Notes: generated from the letters alone by a model not told the origin. DNA of 64,000 nucleotides from Clostridia bacterium (GCA_018432615.1 JAHDSQ010000012.1:159949-223948); one strand, 5' to 3'. Shown: positions 1 to 8,689, counted from the stretch's first letter. Numbers and translations are program-made.

Positions 1-1
1 A

Positions 2-433
2 CGGGGCGATGCTTTAGGATATGTCCGTCACAGTCAATCTGAAGATACGAAATTGCTTACAAAATCATCATTGGAGAATAAGATAATTATCTTATTGGCC
101 GGAGCTGTCAGTGAAGAATTATTTTTAGGAGAGAAAAGCACAGGAGCTATTAATGATTTTCAAAAGGCTATGGATTTGGCTGAAAGGATAATAAATGCCG
201 GCCTTTCAAGGCTAGGTATTGCTTCTAAGGGGAATTTGCCGGAAAAGGAATTCCATCACGTTTGTCGTGAAATCATGCAAAACCTTGAATTCAAGGCAGA
301 AGAAATCCTTACTGGAAAAAGAGACGTTCATGAAAGGATAGTAAAAGAGTTAATTACACGAGAAAAGTTGAATGGACCAGAACTCAGGCAATTACTTGAG
401 ACAAGCCAGGACAAGGCAGCTATGTCAGCATAG
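2..433 (+). CDS. FtsH-like M41 zinc peptidase, C-terminal fragment
   Basis: The reading frame enters from the window edge, so only the last 143 codons are present. The fragment begins with GDALGYV, matching the FtsH peptidase region just after the HExxH zinc site, which must lie upstream. The segment around LAGAVSEELFLGE and STGAINDF is the usual M41 helix carrying the third zinc ligand (Asp of ND). The family degrades membrane and soluble proteins using an AAA+ ATPase module; whether that module is present here cannot be seen. The C-terminal tail is short. A 10-bp perfect hairpin overlaps its stop codon and probably ends its transcript before cinA. M41 assignment is firm; calling it true FtsH rather than an M41 paralogue is less sure. 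Confidence 0.8.
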   Translation, partial: RGDALGYVRHSQSEDTKLLTKSSLENKIIILLAGAVSEELFLGEKSTGAINDFQKAMDLAERIINAGLSRLGIASKGNLPEKEFHHVCREIMQNLEFKAEEILTGKRDVHERIVKELITREKLNGPELRQLLETSQDKAAMSA

Positions 434-438
434 CTGCC
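415..438 (+). terminator. Hairpin at the end of the FtsH-like gene
   Basis: A perfect 10-bp inverted repeat (GGCAGCTATG and CATAGCTGCC) with a 4-nt loop spans the stop codon at 431-433. It is followed by a moderately T-rich stretch rather than a clean T-run, so termination is likely but not certain. Confidence 0.55.
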
Positions 439-440
439 TG

Positions 441-469
441 TTGCTTTATATCCCTTTTTTCTGTATAAT
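441..469 (+). promoter_or_regulatory. Sigma-A type promoter for cinA
   Basis: TTGCTT at 441-446 and TATAAT at 464-469 are separated by exactly 17 bp. It lies directly after the upstream hairpin and 32 bp before the cinA start. Confidence 0.7.
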
Positions 470-500
470 AATGCAAGCGAAATCCAGGGGGATGCACATT

Positions 501-1805
501 ATGAATGCAGAAATAATTTCGGTAGGAACTGAGCTATTACTCGGTCAGATAGTAAACACCAATGCAAAATACCTTTCGGAAAAAATGGCAGAAATAGGTG
601 TTGACGTATACTACCATACCACTGTGGGAGACAATAAAGAAAGATTTAAGAAAGCATTACAAATTGCCGAAAAAAGAGCAGATTTAGTAATCACAACGGG
701 AGGGCTTGGTCCCACAAGCGACGACATAACGAAGGAAGTCGTTGCAGAGTACCTTGATTTACCACTTCTTGTTTCAGAGGATGATGTTTCGCGGTTTAAG
801 CGATATTTAGAAGAAAGAAATCGTGAATGGGTGGAATCCAACTTGCGCCAATTCATGTATGCTAAAGGTACTGAGATATTAAAAAATGATCTCGGTTTTG
901 CTTTAGGAATGGCTGCCAAAAAGGATGACAGCTCGTACATCCTATTGCCGGGCCCACCCGGCGAGATGAAATGCATGTTTGAAAGATACGCAATCCCGTG
1001 GATCAATAAAAATCTGCTTGGACACACAAAGATAACCCTGTTTTCACGTGTTTTGCGTTTCACTGGTATTCCTGAATCAAAGCTGGAATACGATTTAAAG
1101 GATTTGTTCGATGAACAGCAAGACCCTACCTTGGCTCTTTTAATCAAACCTGGGGAGATAACACTGCGCTTATCAGCTAAGGCTAAAAAACAAGAAGATT
1201 TTAATGCCAAAATCGAACCGCTACTGTCCAAAATCGAAAGCAGAGTTGGCAAATACCTCGTTAAAGAAGACGAAGGGCCTTTACTGGAGATTTTGGCAAA
1301 ACGGTTAACAAAACAGAAAATTACACTCAGTACAGCAGAATCCTGTACAGGAGGAATGGTAAGCGGGCATTTTACCTCAATACCGGGTTCGTCTCATTTT
1401 TATCTAGGCTCAATAATTGCTTACAGTAATGAATTGAAGAAAAGTCTTTTAGGTATTCCCTCCGAAATGTTGGATGATTATGGCGCAGTCAGTAAACAAG
1501 TAGCATCTGCTATGGCCGAAAATGTCAGAAGGGTGACCGGTAGCTCGTTGGGAATAGCTGTCACGGGAATCGCAGGCCCAGATGGCGCAACAGCAAAAAA
1601 AGAAGTGGGTTTGGTATATATCGCTTTAAACGCCCCCGGATTTGCAGTGACACAAAAATTCAATTTCACAGGTGATCGTGAAAATGTCAGAATGAGTTGC
1701 GTTAATTCCGTACAGCACATTCTGTGGCAATACCTTAAAAAAGCGCCTAAAATAGGCAGCACAAATATATATAATGAAGGAGCTAATAATGAGCATCGAA
1801 TTTAA
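501..1805 (+). CDS. cinA: CinA, competence/damage-inducible protein and nicotinamide-nucleotide amidase family
   Basis: 434 residues, the usual CinA length. Residues 1-170 are a molybdopterin-binding-like (MoCF) domain with the GGLGPTSDD loop at about 67-75. Residues 270-420 are the CinA C-terminal domain, with TAESCTGG near 278 and VTGIAGPDG further on, which in characterised members deamidates nicotinamide mononucleotide in pyridine nucleotide recycling. ATG 501 is chosen because family members start with the sequence found there and AGGGGG lies 9 nt upstream; an in-frame ATG at 492 is possible. The end overlaps the helicase start by 17 nt and recA follows, the classic cinA-recA neighbourhood. 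It has its own promoter at 441-469. Confidence 0.93.
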   Translation: MNAEIISVGTELLLGQIVNTNAKYLSEKMAEIGVDVYYHTTVGDNKERFKKALQIAEKRADLVITTGGLGPTSDDITKEVVAEYLDLPLLVSEDDVSRFKRYLEERNREWVESNLRQFMYAKGTEILKNDLGFALGMAAKKDDSSYILLPGPPGEMKCMFERYAIPWINKNLLGHTKITLFSRVLRFTGIPESKLEYDLKDLFDEQQDPTLALLIKPGEITLRLSAKAKKQEDFNAKIEPLLSKIESRVGKYLVKEDEGPLLEILAKRLTKQKITLSTAESCTGGMVSGHFTSIPGSSHFYLGSIIAYSNELKKSLLGIPSEMLDDYGAVSKQVASAMAENVRRVTGSSLGIAVTGIAGPDGATAKKEVGLVYIALNAPGFAVTQKFNFTGDRENVRMSCVNSVQHILWQYLKKAPKIGSTNIYNEGANNEHRI

Positions 1806-3378
1806 AGACTTATCAATAACAAAAAAAGTAATGGCGGCTATATCCGAGATGGGGTTCGAAGAACCAACCCCGATTCAGGCTAAAGCCATTCCTTTAATCA
1901 TGAGCGGGAATGATGTAATCGGACAGGCTCAAACCGGAACAGGTAAAACAGCCGCATTTGGTATACCTATTGCGGAAGGAATTGATAGTAAGGTTTTTCA
2001 GGTACAATCACTGATAGTCACTCCGACAAGAGAACTTGCCATCCAAGTTGCAGAAGAAATGGCTAAGATAGGTAGGCAAAAGAGGATTAGGGTGTTGCCT
2101 ATTTATGGCGGTCAACCCATTGACAGGCAAATACGTGCGCTTAAAAAAGGGGTTCATGTTGCAATAGGGACCCCCGGGCGCCTTATTGACCATTTACGCA
2201 GGAGAACCCTAAATTTAGATAAAGTAAAGATCGTCGTGCTTGATGAAGCCGATGAAATGCTGGACATGGGCTTTGTGGAAGATATCGAATCTATTCTCAA
2301 ATGTACAGATGAAGGTAGACAAACCCTGCTTTTTTCAGCGACTATGCCATTTCCAATCCGCCAACTGGCCGAAAAATATATGAAAAAACCACAATTAGTT
2401 ACAATCGACAAGGAAGCAATCACTGTTCCTCTTATCCAGCAGTATTATTATGAAATATTGACCGGCACCAAAACAGATGCCTTGTGTCGTATTCTTGACT
2501 TCGAAGAATATAACTCAGTCATTATTTTTTGCAGAACAAAGAGAAGCGTTGACGAATTGGCTGTAACATTACAAACCAGAGGTTATTTTGCCGAGGGCTT
2601 ACATGGTGATATGACACAAGCCCAGAGGGACAAAACAATGAACAGCTTCAGACGGGAAGATGTGGAGATTCTTGTTGCTACTGATGTGGCTGCAAGAGGA
2701 CTCGATATCGGCGGTGTCAGTCACGTTATTAATTATGATATTCCACAGGACCCTGAGTCCTATGTGCACCGTATTGGCAGAACAGGACGTGCGGGTAAAG
2801 AAGGTAAGGCTCTGACTTTGATAGTTCCTAAGGAGTATCGACAGTTGAGAATGATCGAAAGGTTAATCAAGACACGCATTGATAAAGCGAGCCTACCAAC
2901 CTTTAAGGACGTTCTGGAACATAAGCAAAACATGACCTATAATACCATATGCGAAATAATCAAGATGAATGAGCTGGATGACCAAAAGAAAATCGTAGAA
3001 GACCTAATGAAGGAGTTTGATCTTTTAGATATAGCTTCGGCTGCAATAAAGCACGCTTTTGTACAAAATGGTCTTGAATATGACGACCGTCCGGAAAACA
3101 ATGAACTTACTAATACAGGCGCAAAAAACGGCATGGTAAGATTATTCATAACCATAGGCAGGCAACAGAATATCAAGCCTATTGATCTCGTAAACCATAT
3201 TAGTCGGGAAACCGGTATTAATGAACGTTCTATTGGGGACATCAGAATCTATGATAAGTTTTCTTTTCTTGAGGTCCCTGAGGATGTCGCCTCCCGTGTG
3301 ATCAATATTATGGATAGAAATGATATCAACGGAAAAAGAATTTCTGTTCAACCGGCTCGAGCCAGGCGCGAATTTTAG
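1789..3378 (+). CDS. DEAD-box ATP-dependent RNA helicase (CshA/DeaD type)
   Basis: 529 residues. All helicase motifs are visible in order: Q-motif GFEEPTPIQ (22-30), AQTGTGKT (47-54), PTRELA, DEAD box in VLDEADEMLDMGF, SAT, the ATDVAARGLD motif V and HRIGRTGR motif VI. A C-terminal DbpA-like RNA-binding domain follows (about 450-529). It should unwind RNA in ribosome assembly or mRNA decay; RNase Y lies two genes downstream, which fits a degradation role. The start at 1789 has GAAGGAG 6 nt upstream, and the gene overlaps the end of cinA, so the two are probably translationally coupled. Which paralogue (CshA, CshB, DbpA) cannot be settled from the sequence. Confidence 0.92.
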   Translation: MSIEFKDLSITKKVMAAISEMGFEEPTPIQAKAIPLIMSGNDVIGQAQTGTGKTAAFGIPIAEGIDSKVFQVQSLIVTPTRELAIQVAEEMAKIGRQKRIRVLPIYGGQPIDRQIRALKKGVHVAIGTPGRLIDHLRRRTLNLDKVKIVVLDEADEMLDMGFVEDIESILKCTDEGRQTLLFSATMPFPIRQLAEKYMKKPQLVTIDKEAITVPLIQQYYYEILTGTKTDALCRILDFEEYNSVIIFCRTKRSVDELAVTLQTRGYFAEGLHGDMTQAQRDKTMNSFRREDVEILVATDVAARGLDIGGVSHVINYDIPQDPESYVHRIGRTGRAGKEGKALTLIVPKEYRQLRMIERLIKTRIDKASLPTFKDVLEHKQNMTYNTICEIIKMNELDDQKKIVEDLMKEFDLLDIASAAIKHAFVQNGLEYDDRPENNELTNTGAKNGMVRLFITIGRQQNIKPIDLVNHISRETGINERSIGDIRIYDKFSFLEVPEDVASRVINIMDRNDINGKRISVQPARARREF

Positions 3379-3396
3379 TAAATATATTTTTTTGGA

Positions 3397-3425
3397 TTGA
3401 CAAACCATTCCCAAAATTGTACAAT
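3397..3425 (+). promoter_or_regulatory. recA promoter, consensus sigma-A
   Basis: TTGACA at 3397-3402 and TACAAT at 3420-3425 with a 17-bp spacer. It lies in the 88-bp gap between the helicase and recA and is followed at once by a LexA box, so recA can be expressed apart from cinA and the helicase. Confidence 0.88.
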
Positions 3426-3433
3426 TACATCAC

Positions 3434-3447
3434 CGAACAAATGTTTT
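3434..3447 (+). promoter_or_regulatory. LexA (SOS) operator of recA
   Basis: CGAACAAATGTTTT matches the Bacillota LexA consensus CGAACRNRYGTTYC at 13 of 14 positions. It sits 8 bp downstream of the -10 box, around the transcription start, where bound LexA would block initiation. lexA itself is in this window at 39067-39672. Confidence 0.88.
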
Positions 3448-3466
3448 GGGTATAAGGAGGTTTCTC

Positions 3467-4477
3467 ATGTCTGATAAGAAAAAAGCGCTTGAAATTGCTC
3501 TGGCAAATATTGAGAAAAGTTTCGGAAAAGGTTCTGTAATGCGTTTAGGTGAAGCGTCTTCTAAGCTGCATGTTGAAGTAATTTCCACAGGAGTCCTATC
3601 GTTGGATATGGCCCTTGGCGTAGGGGGTGTCCCACGAGGTCGGGTGATTGAGATATACGGCCCTGAATCATCCGGTAAGACAACAGTTGCTCTCCATATA
3701 ATAGCCGAAGCGCAAAGAAGAGGCGGAGAAGCAGCATTTATTGATGCCGAACATGCCCTTGATCCGGTATATGCCGGAAATCTGGGAGTTAATGTGGATA
3801 AATTATTAGTCTCTCAGCCGGACACAGGAGAACAGGCCCTAGAAATTGCCGAAGCACTTGTCAGGAGCGGGGCAATTGATGTTGTTGTTATCGATTCTGT
3901 TGCGGCCTTGGTACCTCGTGCGGAAATTGAGGGAGAAATGGGAGACTCACACGTAGGTTTGCAGGCACGTCTGATGTCACAAGCCCTGCGGAAATTGACA
4001 GGCGCTATCAGCAAATCACATACAACAGCAGTATTCATCAATCAAATAAGAGAAAAAGTAGGCGTCATGTTTGGCAACCCGGAAACCACCTCAGGGGGAC
4101 GTGCTTTAAAGTTTTATTCCTCAGTACGTATTGATGTCCGAAAAATAGAAACACTTAAGCAGGGTTCAGATATGGTTGGAAACCGAACACGGGCAAAAAT
4201 TGTTAAAAACAAGGTAGCACCACCTTTTAAGATGGCAGAATTCGATATCATGTATGGTGAAGGGATATCAAGAGAGGGTGATATTTTGGACCTGGCGGCT
4301 GATATTGATGTCATCAAAAAGAGCGGCACTTGGTATTCATACAATGAAGAACGGTTAGGCCAAGGTAAGGAAAATGTAAAAAAATATTTAAAAGAACATC
4401 CTGAGCTCACATCAGAGCTAGATGCAAAGGTACGGGAACACTTTTTTGGACCCCCGAAGGACGCTGAGGTCAAGTGA
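3467..4477 (+). CDS. recA: RecA recombinase
   Basis: 336 residues. RecA forms ATP-dependent filaments on single-stranded DNA, catalyses strand exchange, and triggers LexA self-cleavage. Walker A GPESSGKT is at 65-72; the [11 protein letters not shown]alker B strand, the loop around [23 protein letters not shown] and the C-terminal domain follow in the usual order. ATG 3467 has AAGGAGG 6 nt upstream; an upstream ATG at 3441 is out of frame. Its stop overlaps the recX GTG start in the sequence GTGA, so the two are coupled. A consensus promoter plus LexA box precede it, so it is SOS-induced. No intein is present. Confidence 0.98.
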   Translation: MSDKKKALEIALANIEKSFGKGSVMRLGEASSKLHVEVISTGVLSLDMALGVGGVPRGRVIEIYGPESSGKTTVALHIIAEAQRRGGEAAFIDAEHALDPVYAGNLGVNVDKLLVSQPDTGEQALEIAEALVRSGAIDVVVIDSVAALVPRAEIEGEMGDSHVGLQARLMSQALRKLTGAISKSHTTAVFINQIREKVGVMFGNPETTSGGRALKFYSSVRIDVRKIETLKQGSDMVGNRTRAKIVKNKVAPPFKMAEFDIMYGEGISREGDILDLAADIDVIKKSGTWYSYNEERLGQGKENVKKYLKEHPELTSELDAKVREHFFGPPKDAEVK

Positions 4478-4920
4478 TTGATGAGAAAAAACTGCTAAGC
4501 TTTGCGTTGAAAAAGCTTGCCAGAAGGCAATACAGTGTTTGCGAGATGGACCGACTTATGAGGTATAAGGGTTATGAAGGAAAAGAGATAGAGACGGTGA
4601 TAAATAAACTGCTTAGTCTTGGTTATCTTAACGATAAAGTCTTAGCGGAAAGCCTGCTTGAACTTTATACCCTCCATAAGCCTCATGGAAAAATGAAGTT
4701 AAAAGCAAAACTCTTGCAAAAGGGGATACCTGAAGATATTATTTCAATACAGATGGAAAAATATGACACGCCTATGGAAAAAGAAACCGCGTTAACGGCG
4801 GCAAGAAGGTTTTTAATAAAGAATGAGCCCGATCAGCAAAAGCTGGCAAGATTTTTAGCCCGAAAAGGGTTTTCTCAGGAGGTTATTGAGGGAGCAGTCT
4901 GGGATTTGCTCCAATCTTGA
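4474..4920 (+). CDS. recX: RecX regulatory protein
   Basis: 148 residues made of three short three-helix repeats, typical of RecX. Recognisable parts are [19 protein letters not shown] near the N-terminus, [13 protein letters not shown] in the middle and [14 protein letters not shown] at the C-terminus. RecX binds RecA filaments and limits their growth. The GTG start at 4474 overlaps the recA stop codon, with a weak CTGAGGT ahead of it, so translation probably depends on recA ribosomes and keeps RecX below RecA in amount. It is under the same LexA-controlled promoter. Confidence 0.9.
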   Translation: MIDEKKLLSFALKKLARRQYSVCEMDRLMRYKGYEGKEIETVINKLLSLGYLNDKVLAESLLELYTLHKPHGKMKLKAKLLQKGIPEDIISIQMEKYDTPMEKETALTAARRFLIKNEPDQQKLARFLARKGFSQEVIEGAVWDLLQS

Positions 4921-5046
4921 CAACTTTTATGTTTAATATTAGAATTAAAATCGGGTAAAAACGGTTTGATTTTTCTACCACAACGGATTTAGCATATATA
5001 TAATGGTGTTTTGTTATATTTTTGCACTGAATCCCAATGAGGGTAT

Positions 5047-5111
5047 TATTAGATATGAAGTGAAAATTTAAACATGATGTTGTTGTCATGATAGAATTAG
5101 TGTATCTAATA
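5047..5111 (+). other. Structured non-coding segment, possible small RNA or leader
   Basis: The 328-bp gap between recX and RNase Y holds no convincing ORF. A 9-bp perfect inverted repeat (TATTAGATA at 5047-5055, TATCTAATA at 5103-5111) encloses a small CATGA/TCATG repeat (5073-5077 and 5086-5090). A TATAAT-like hexamer lies near 4997-5003 and an intrinsic terminator at 5145-5175. Together these could delimit a short transcript of about 170 nt. It matches no RNA family that I recognise. Confidence 0.3.
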
Positions 5112-5144
5112 TCACCTCGTTCAATTAAAGATGGTGGAAATGAT

Positions 5145-5175
5145 AAACCGGCTCTTTTCCGGTTTTATTTTTTTA
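5145..5175 (+). terminator. Intrinsic terminator between recX and rny
   Basis: AAACCGG and CCGGTTT (5145-5151 and 5159-5165) form a stem with a 7-nt loop, followed by TATTTTTTT. It ends the recA-recX transcript or a short RNA from the intergenic region. Confidence 0.8.
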
Positions 5176-5257
5176 TCAGGGTGCTATTTGCCCGCCTTGA
5201 CTAGCTAATTTTTAATGAAGTTAGGTTATATTATCAAAATAATGGGAGGTGAAAAAG

Positions 5258-6790
5258 ATTAAAGAGATAATAATAGCAGTTGTCGCCAGCTTAGTTGGAA
5301 TACTGGTTGGCTACATAATTCGCAAGAAAATTGCTGAGGCAAAGATTGAATCAGCCGAGGATGCTGCAAACAAGCTTATTAGCGAAGCAAAGAGAAATGC
5401 AGAGGCGAAAAAGAAGGAAGCCATACTCGAAGCAAAGGAAGAGGCCCATCGCCTGCGTGTTGAATGCGAAAGAGAAAATCGGGAGCGGCGTAATGAACTG
5501 CAGCGTATGGAGCGTCGTTTGGTGCAGAAGGAAGAAACCCTTGATAGAAAATCTGAATCTATTGAGAGAAAGGAAGAAAATTTCCATAAGCTCGAAAACG
5601 AATTAAACAATCAAAAAAAGAACCTGTCTGAAATAATGAAAAGACAGATGTCCGAACTTGAAAATATATCCGGTATGTCTTTTGAACAGGCGCGAGAAAT
5701 ACTCTTGGCTCGTGTTGAAAACGAAATAAAGCACGAAACGGCAATGATGATTAAGGATTACGAGAACCAGGCTAAAGAGGAAAGTGAAAAGAATGCACGT
5801 AAAATTATCTCATTAGCCATACAAAGATGTGCGGCCGACCATGTTGCCGAATCAACGGTTTCTGTTGTGTCCTTGCCCAATGATGAAATGAAGGGACGAA
5901 TAATAGGGCGTGAGGGTCGCAATATCAGAACCCTTGAAACTCTCACCGGAATTGATTTAATCATAGACGATACGCCTGAGGCTGTTATACTGTCTGGATT
6001 TGATCCTATTAGGCGGGAAGTGGCACGTACTGCCTTGGAAAAACTAATCTTAGATGGTCGTATACACCCGGCAAGAATTGAAGAGATGGTTGAAAAAGCA
6101 CAAAAGGAAGTAGACCAAAAGATAAGGGAAGAAGGAGAACAGGCAACATTTGAAACCGGAGTGAACGGACTGCATCCAGAACTCATTAAATTACTTGGCC
6201 GTTTAAAATATCGGACAAGTTATGGACAGAACGTCCTGAAGCATTCTATTGAGGTTTCACATCTAGCGAAAGTAATGGCTTCTGAAATTGGTGCGGATGT
6301 GACACTTGCTAAGCGTGCAGGACTTTTACACGATATTGGCAAGGCGGTCGACCACGAGGTCGAGGGGCCTCACGTAACTATCGGTGCCGATTTAGCCAAG
6401 AAGTACAGAGAATCTCCTGAGGTTATACATGCGATTGCTGCCCATCACGGCGATATATCTTTCCAGAGTGTTGAAGCGGTGTTGGTAGCGGCCGCAGATG
6501 CAATGTCGGCGGCAAGACCAGGTGCCAGGAGGGAAACCCTAGAGGCTTATATTAAGAGACTTGAAAAGCTGGAAGAAATAGCGAACCAATTCGACGGTGT
6601 AGAAAAGTCATATGCTATTCAGGCCGGCAGGGAAATACGGATAATCGTCAAACCGGATAAAATAGACGATGCTACCTCTGTCGTTATGGCACGGGATATT
6701 GTTAAGAATATCGAAGATAGCCTGGAATATCCGGGACAAATAAAGGTTGTTGTGATAAGAGAAACAAGATCGGTAGAATTTGCTAAATAG
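5258..6790 (+). CDS. rny: RNase Y (membrane-anchored endoribonuclease)
   Basis: About 510 residues. An N-terminal membrane helix ([18 protein letters not shown]) is followed by a long charged coiled coil (about 25-195), a KH RNA-binding domain ([17 protein letters not shown]) and an HD domain with metal-binding HDIGKA and the AAHHGDI helix. RNase Y starts decay of many mRNAs and scaffolds the degradosome. The start is odd. An in-frame stop lies at 5240-5242, and the only ordinary start after it, GTG 5249, falls inside the ribosome binding site GGAGGTGA (5245-5252). An ATT at 5258 sits 5 nt beyond that site and is preferred. GTG 5249 would add three residues. A strong hairpin terminator follows. 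Confidence 0.93.
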   Translation: MKEIIIAVVASLVGILVGYIIRKKIAEAKIESAEDAANKLISEAKRNAEAKKKEAILEAKEEAHRLRVECERENRERRNELQRMERRLVQKEETLDRKSESIERKEENFHKLENELNNQKKNLSEIMKRQMSELENISGMSFEQAREILLARVENEIKHETAMMIKDYENQAKEESEKNARKIISLAIQRCAADHVAESTVSVVSLPNDEMKGRIIGREGRNIRTLETLTGIDLIIDDTPEAVILSGFDPIRREVARTALEKLILDGRIHPARIEEMVEKAQKEVDQKIREEGEQATFETGVNGLHPELIKLLGRLKYRTSYGQNVLKHSIEVSHLAKVMASEIGADVTLAKRAGLLHDIGKAVDHEVEGPHVTIGADLAKKYRESPEVIHAIAAHHGDISFQSVEAVLVAAADAMSAARPGARRETLEAYIKRLEKLEEIANQFDGVEKSYAIQAGREIRIIVKPDKIDDATSVVMARDIVKNIEDSLEYPGQIKVVVIRETRSVEFAK

Positions 6791-6815
6791 AAAAAGCGGT
6801 GAATAACCGCTTTTT
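6791..6815 (+). terminator. Terminator after rny
   Basis: AAAAAGCGGT and ACCGCTTTTT form a perfect 10-bp stem with a 5-nt loop directly after the rny stop codon, ending in a T-run. The A-run on the other side would allow it to work in both directions. Confidence 0.88.
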
Positions 6816-6875
6816 CCATATCTGTAATTTATTAATATGGTTGATTTGTCCCGGTAAAAAGGATTTTTGCATTTG

Positions 6876-7439
6876 ATGAAGAATAAAAAAACCTATACAT
6901 ATATTAAAGACAGGATGGTTATGCTGTTGCAGAAAAAGACGTTTAAAAATGATGAGGAAAGCATAAACTTATTAACATCTCTTATGTTGCGCTTTCCCGA
7001 ATTATGTAAAATACATTACACACCTAATGGTCACTTATTAAAAATGAACTTTATTCTACAGGGAGAAATAGACTATAAATTACTTACATGTTTTAAAGAA
7101 AGATTGGAAAACTGTGTAAATGTTTTTATGTATTATGAGAACAAGAGAATGCCAAAATGCATAAACATAGAATATGCTATGAATTCCGGCATAACTGTGA
7201 TTCAAATCACCAGAGACACAGTCACCCTTACTCCAAAGGAGATTACTTTAATTGTTGATATTTTACACCAACAGTTTGAAAATATAATTGTAAGCGATGG
7301 ACAATACATAGATGATGAAGAATTATTAGATCATGACGATTATATCGGTAATATGCTGGATAATTTAAGGATAAGGAAACCTAAGAATAAATTTATTGCC
7401 CTAAGAGAAGAAGGACGGGTTCTCGTTTTCAAAAGATAG
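6876..7439 (+). CDS. Hypothetical protein between rny and ymdB
   Basis: 187 residues from ATG 6876; in-frame TTG codons at 6867 and 6873 are alternatives because AAAAAGGA at 6856-6863 is rather far from the ATG. The protein is hydrophilic and mixed alpha/beta, with no signal peptide or membrane helix. An acidic patch (DDEELLDHDD) lies near residue 150 and a basic C-terminus follows (RIRKPKNKF). I recognise no domain. The gene is flanked by a terminator upstream and ymdB 29 bp downstream, so it probably shares ymdB's transcript. Its sequence is more AT-rich than its neighbours. Coding is supported by length and by the tight spacing to ymdB. Confidence 0.7.
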   Translation: MKNKKTYTYIKDRMVMLLQKKTFKNDEESINLLTSLMLRFPELCKIHYTPNGHLLKMNFILQGEIDYKLLTCFKERLENCVNVFMYYENKRMPKCINIEYAMNSGITVIQITRDTVTLTPKEITLIVDILHQQFENIIVSDGQYIDDEELLDHDDYIGNMLDNLRIRKPKNKFIALREEGRVLVFKR

Positions 7440-7468
7440 TATTCGAACGTAATTCAGGGAGGACATTA

Positions 7469-8251
7469 ATGCTAAACATACTATTTATTGGTGATATTGT
7501 TGGAAGACCAGGTCGCAACGCTGTTAAAGAATTAGTCAAGGAATATAGAAATAAATATAAGTTGGATTTGGTTATTGCAAACGGAGAAAATGCAGCCGGA
7601 GGAAACGGTATTACAAAAGCGATTGCAGATGAACTGTACGATAACTATATCGACATAATTACAATGGGGAATCATACTTGGGATAAAAAAGAGATTTTTG
7701 AATTTATCGATCACGAACAATACCTGATCAGGCCGGCAAATTACCCGCCGGAGACACCGGGCCGTGGTTACGGAATAGTTAAAGTAAAAGGAGGAATAAA
7801 AGTTGCCGTAATAAATCTTTCAGGCCGTGTTTTCTTACCTCCCCTTGATTGTCCTTTTCGTAAAGCTATAGAACTGCTCGATGAAATAAAAATGGAGACC
7901 AAAATCTCAATTATTGATTTTCATGCTGAGGCAACCTCCGAAAAAGTAGCATTTGGTTGGTATATGGACGGACTAGTTTCGGCAGTTATTGGTACACATA
8001 CTCATATTCAAACAGCTGATGAAAGGATCTTGCCGCAAGGAACTGCCTATATAACAGATGCCGGGATGACGGGACCTCGCGATTCTGTTTTGGGGGTTGA
8101 GAGAGAAATGGTTATAAAAAAATTCATTTCCCAAATGCCTGTAAGATTTGAGACAGCTAAAGGAGATTCTCAATTGAACGGAATACTTTTGGAAATAAAT
8201 GAAATGACAGGAAAGACCGAAAGCATCAAGCGAATCCAAGATTATATTTAG
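7469..8251 (+). CDS. ymdB: YmdB-family metallophosphoesterase
   Basis: 260 residues, full length for this family. The calcineurin-like metal motifs are visible: GDIVGRPGR at the N-terminus, NGENAAGG, GNHTWD and GTHTHIQTAD. Family members hydrolyse 2',3'-cyclic nucleotides and, in Bacillus, affect motility versus biofilm decisions and interact functionally with RNase Y. The nearby rny gene fits that pairing. ATG 7469 has AGGGAGGA 5 nt upstream. The next gene, spoVS, is the usual neighbour in sporulating Bacillota. Confidence 0.93.
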   Translation: MLNILFIGDIVGRPGRNAVKELVKEYRNKYKLDLVIANGENAAGGNGITKAIADELYDNYIDIITMGNHTWDKKEIFEFIDHEQYLIRPANYPPETPGRGYGIVKVKGGIKVAVINLSGRVFLPPLDCPFRKAIELLDEIKMETKISIIDFHAEATSEKVAFGWYMDGLVSAVIGTHTHIQTADERILPQGTAYITDAGMTGPRDSVLGVEREMVIKKFISQMPVRFETAKGDSQLNGILLEINEMTGKTESIKRIQDYI

Positions 8252-8309
8252 CTTCCTACATCTTCTTGGAAAAAAAAAAGAGAAATAGAAAGGTTTATTT
8301 TTGGATTTA

Positions 8310-8338
8310 AAAGGAATTTTTTAAATTTTGTAGAATAA
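8310..8338 (+). promoter_or_regulatory. Sigma-H promoter for spoVS
   Basis: AAAGGAATT (8310-8318), an 11-bp spacer and GTAGAATAA (8330-8338) fit the Bacillus sigma-H consensus RNAGGAWWW-N11/12-RNNGAATWW at every defined position. In Bacillus subtilis spoVS is known to be sigma-H dependent, so the site and the gene agree. The surrounding gap (8252-8385) is AT-rich and holds nothing else I can identify. Confidence 0.82.
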
Positions 8339-8385
8339 AAATACTAAAGGACTCATAAATATAGGATACGAAGGAGGTTACAAAG

Positions 8386-8646
8386 TTGGAAGTATTGAAG
8401 GTCTCAGCAAAATCTAGTCCAAATGCAGTTGCAGGTGCACTGGCAGGTGTAATCCGCGAGAGGGGTTGCGCAGAAATACAGGCTATCGGTGCCGGAGCAT
8501 TAAATCAATCTGTTAAAGCCGTTGCTATTGCTAGAGGGTTTGTTGCACCGAGTGGTATTGACCTGATTTGCATCCCTGCGTTTACAGACATCGTCATTGA
8601 CGGAGAAGAGAGAACAGCAATAAAAATCATTGTCGAACCCAGATAA
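8386..8646 (+). CDS. spoVS: Stage V sporulation protein S
   Basis: 86 residues, the exact size of this highly conserved family. The sequence opens MEVLKVSAKSSPNAVAGALA and contains the GAGALNQSVKAVAIARGF core of the Alba-like SpoVS fold. SpoVS acts in spore coat assembly and in progression past stage V; the biochemical role is not well defined. The start is TTG 8386 with AAGGAGG 8 nt upstream. It sits behind a sigma-H promoter and is closed by a strong terminator, so it is a single-gene unit active early in sporulation. Confidence 0.97.
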   Translation: MEVLKVSAKSSPNAVAGALAGVIRERGCAEIQAIGAGALNQSVKAVAIARGFVAPSGIDLICIPAFTDIVIDGEERTAIKIIVEPR

Positions 8647-8664
8647 ATGGGAAATAATTTAAAT

Positions 8665-8689
8665 GCCTGTTACTATAACAGGCTTTTTT
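8665..8689 (+). terminator. Terminator after spoVS
   Basis: GCCTGTTA (8665-8672) and TAACAGGC (8676-8683) form an 8-bp stem with a 3-nt loop followed by six T residues. Confidence 0.9.

Noticed and set aside
611..1252. Long open frame on the minus strand inside cinA
   Set aside because: It is antisense to a clear CinA protein, has no ribosome binding site and no recognisable domain; it is a shadow of the codon bias of cinA.
5758..6186. 142-codon open frame opposite rny
   Set aside because: Antisense to the KH/HD region of RNase Y, with low-complexity serine-rich translation and no ribosome binding site.
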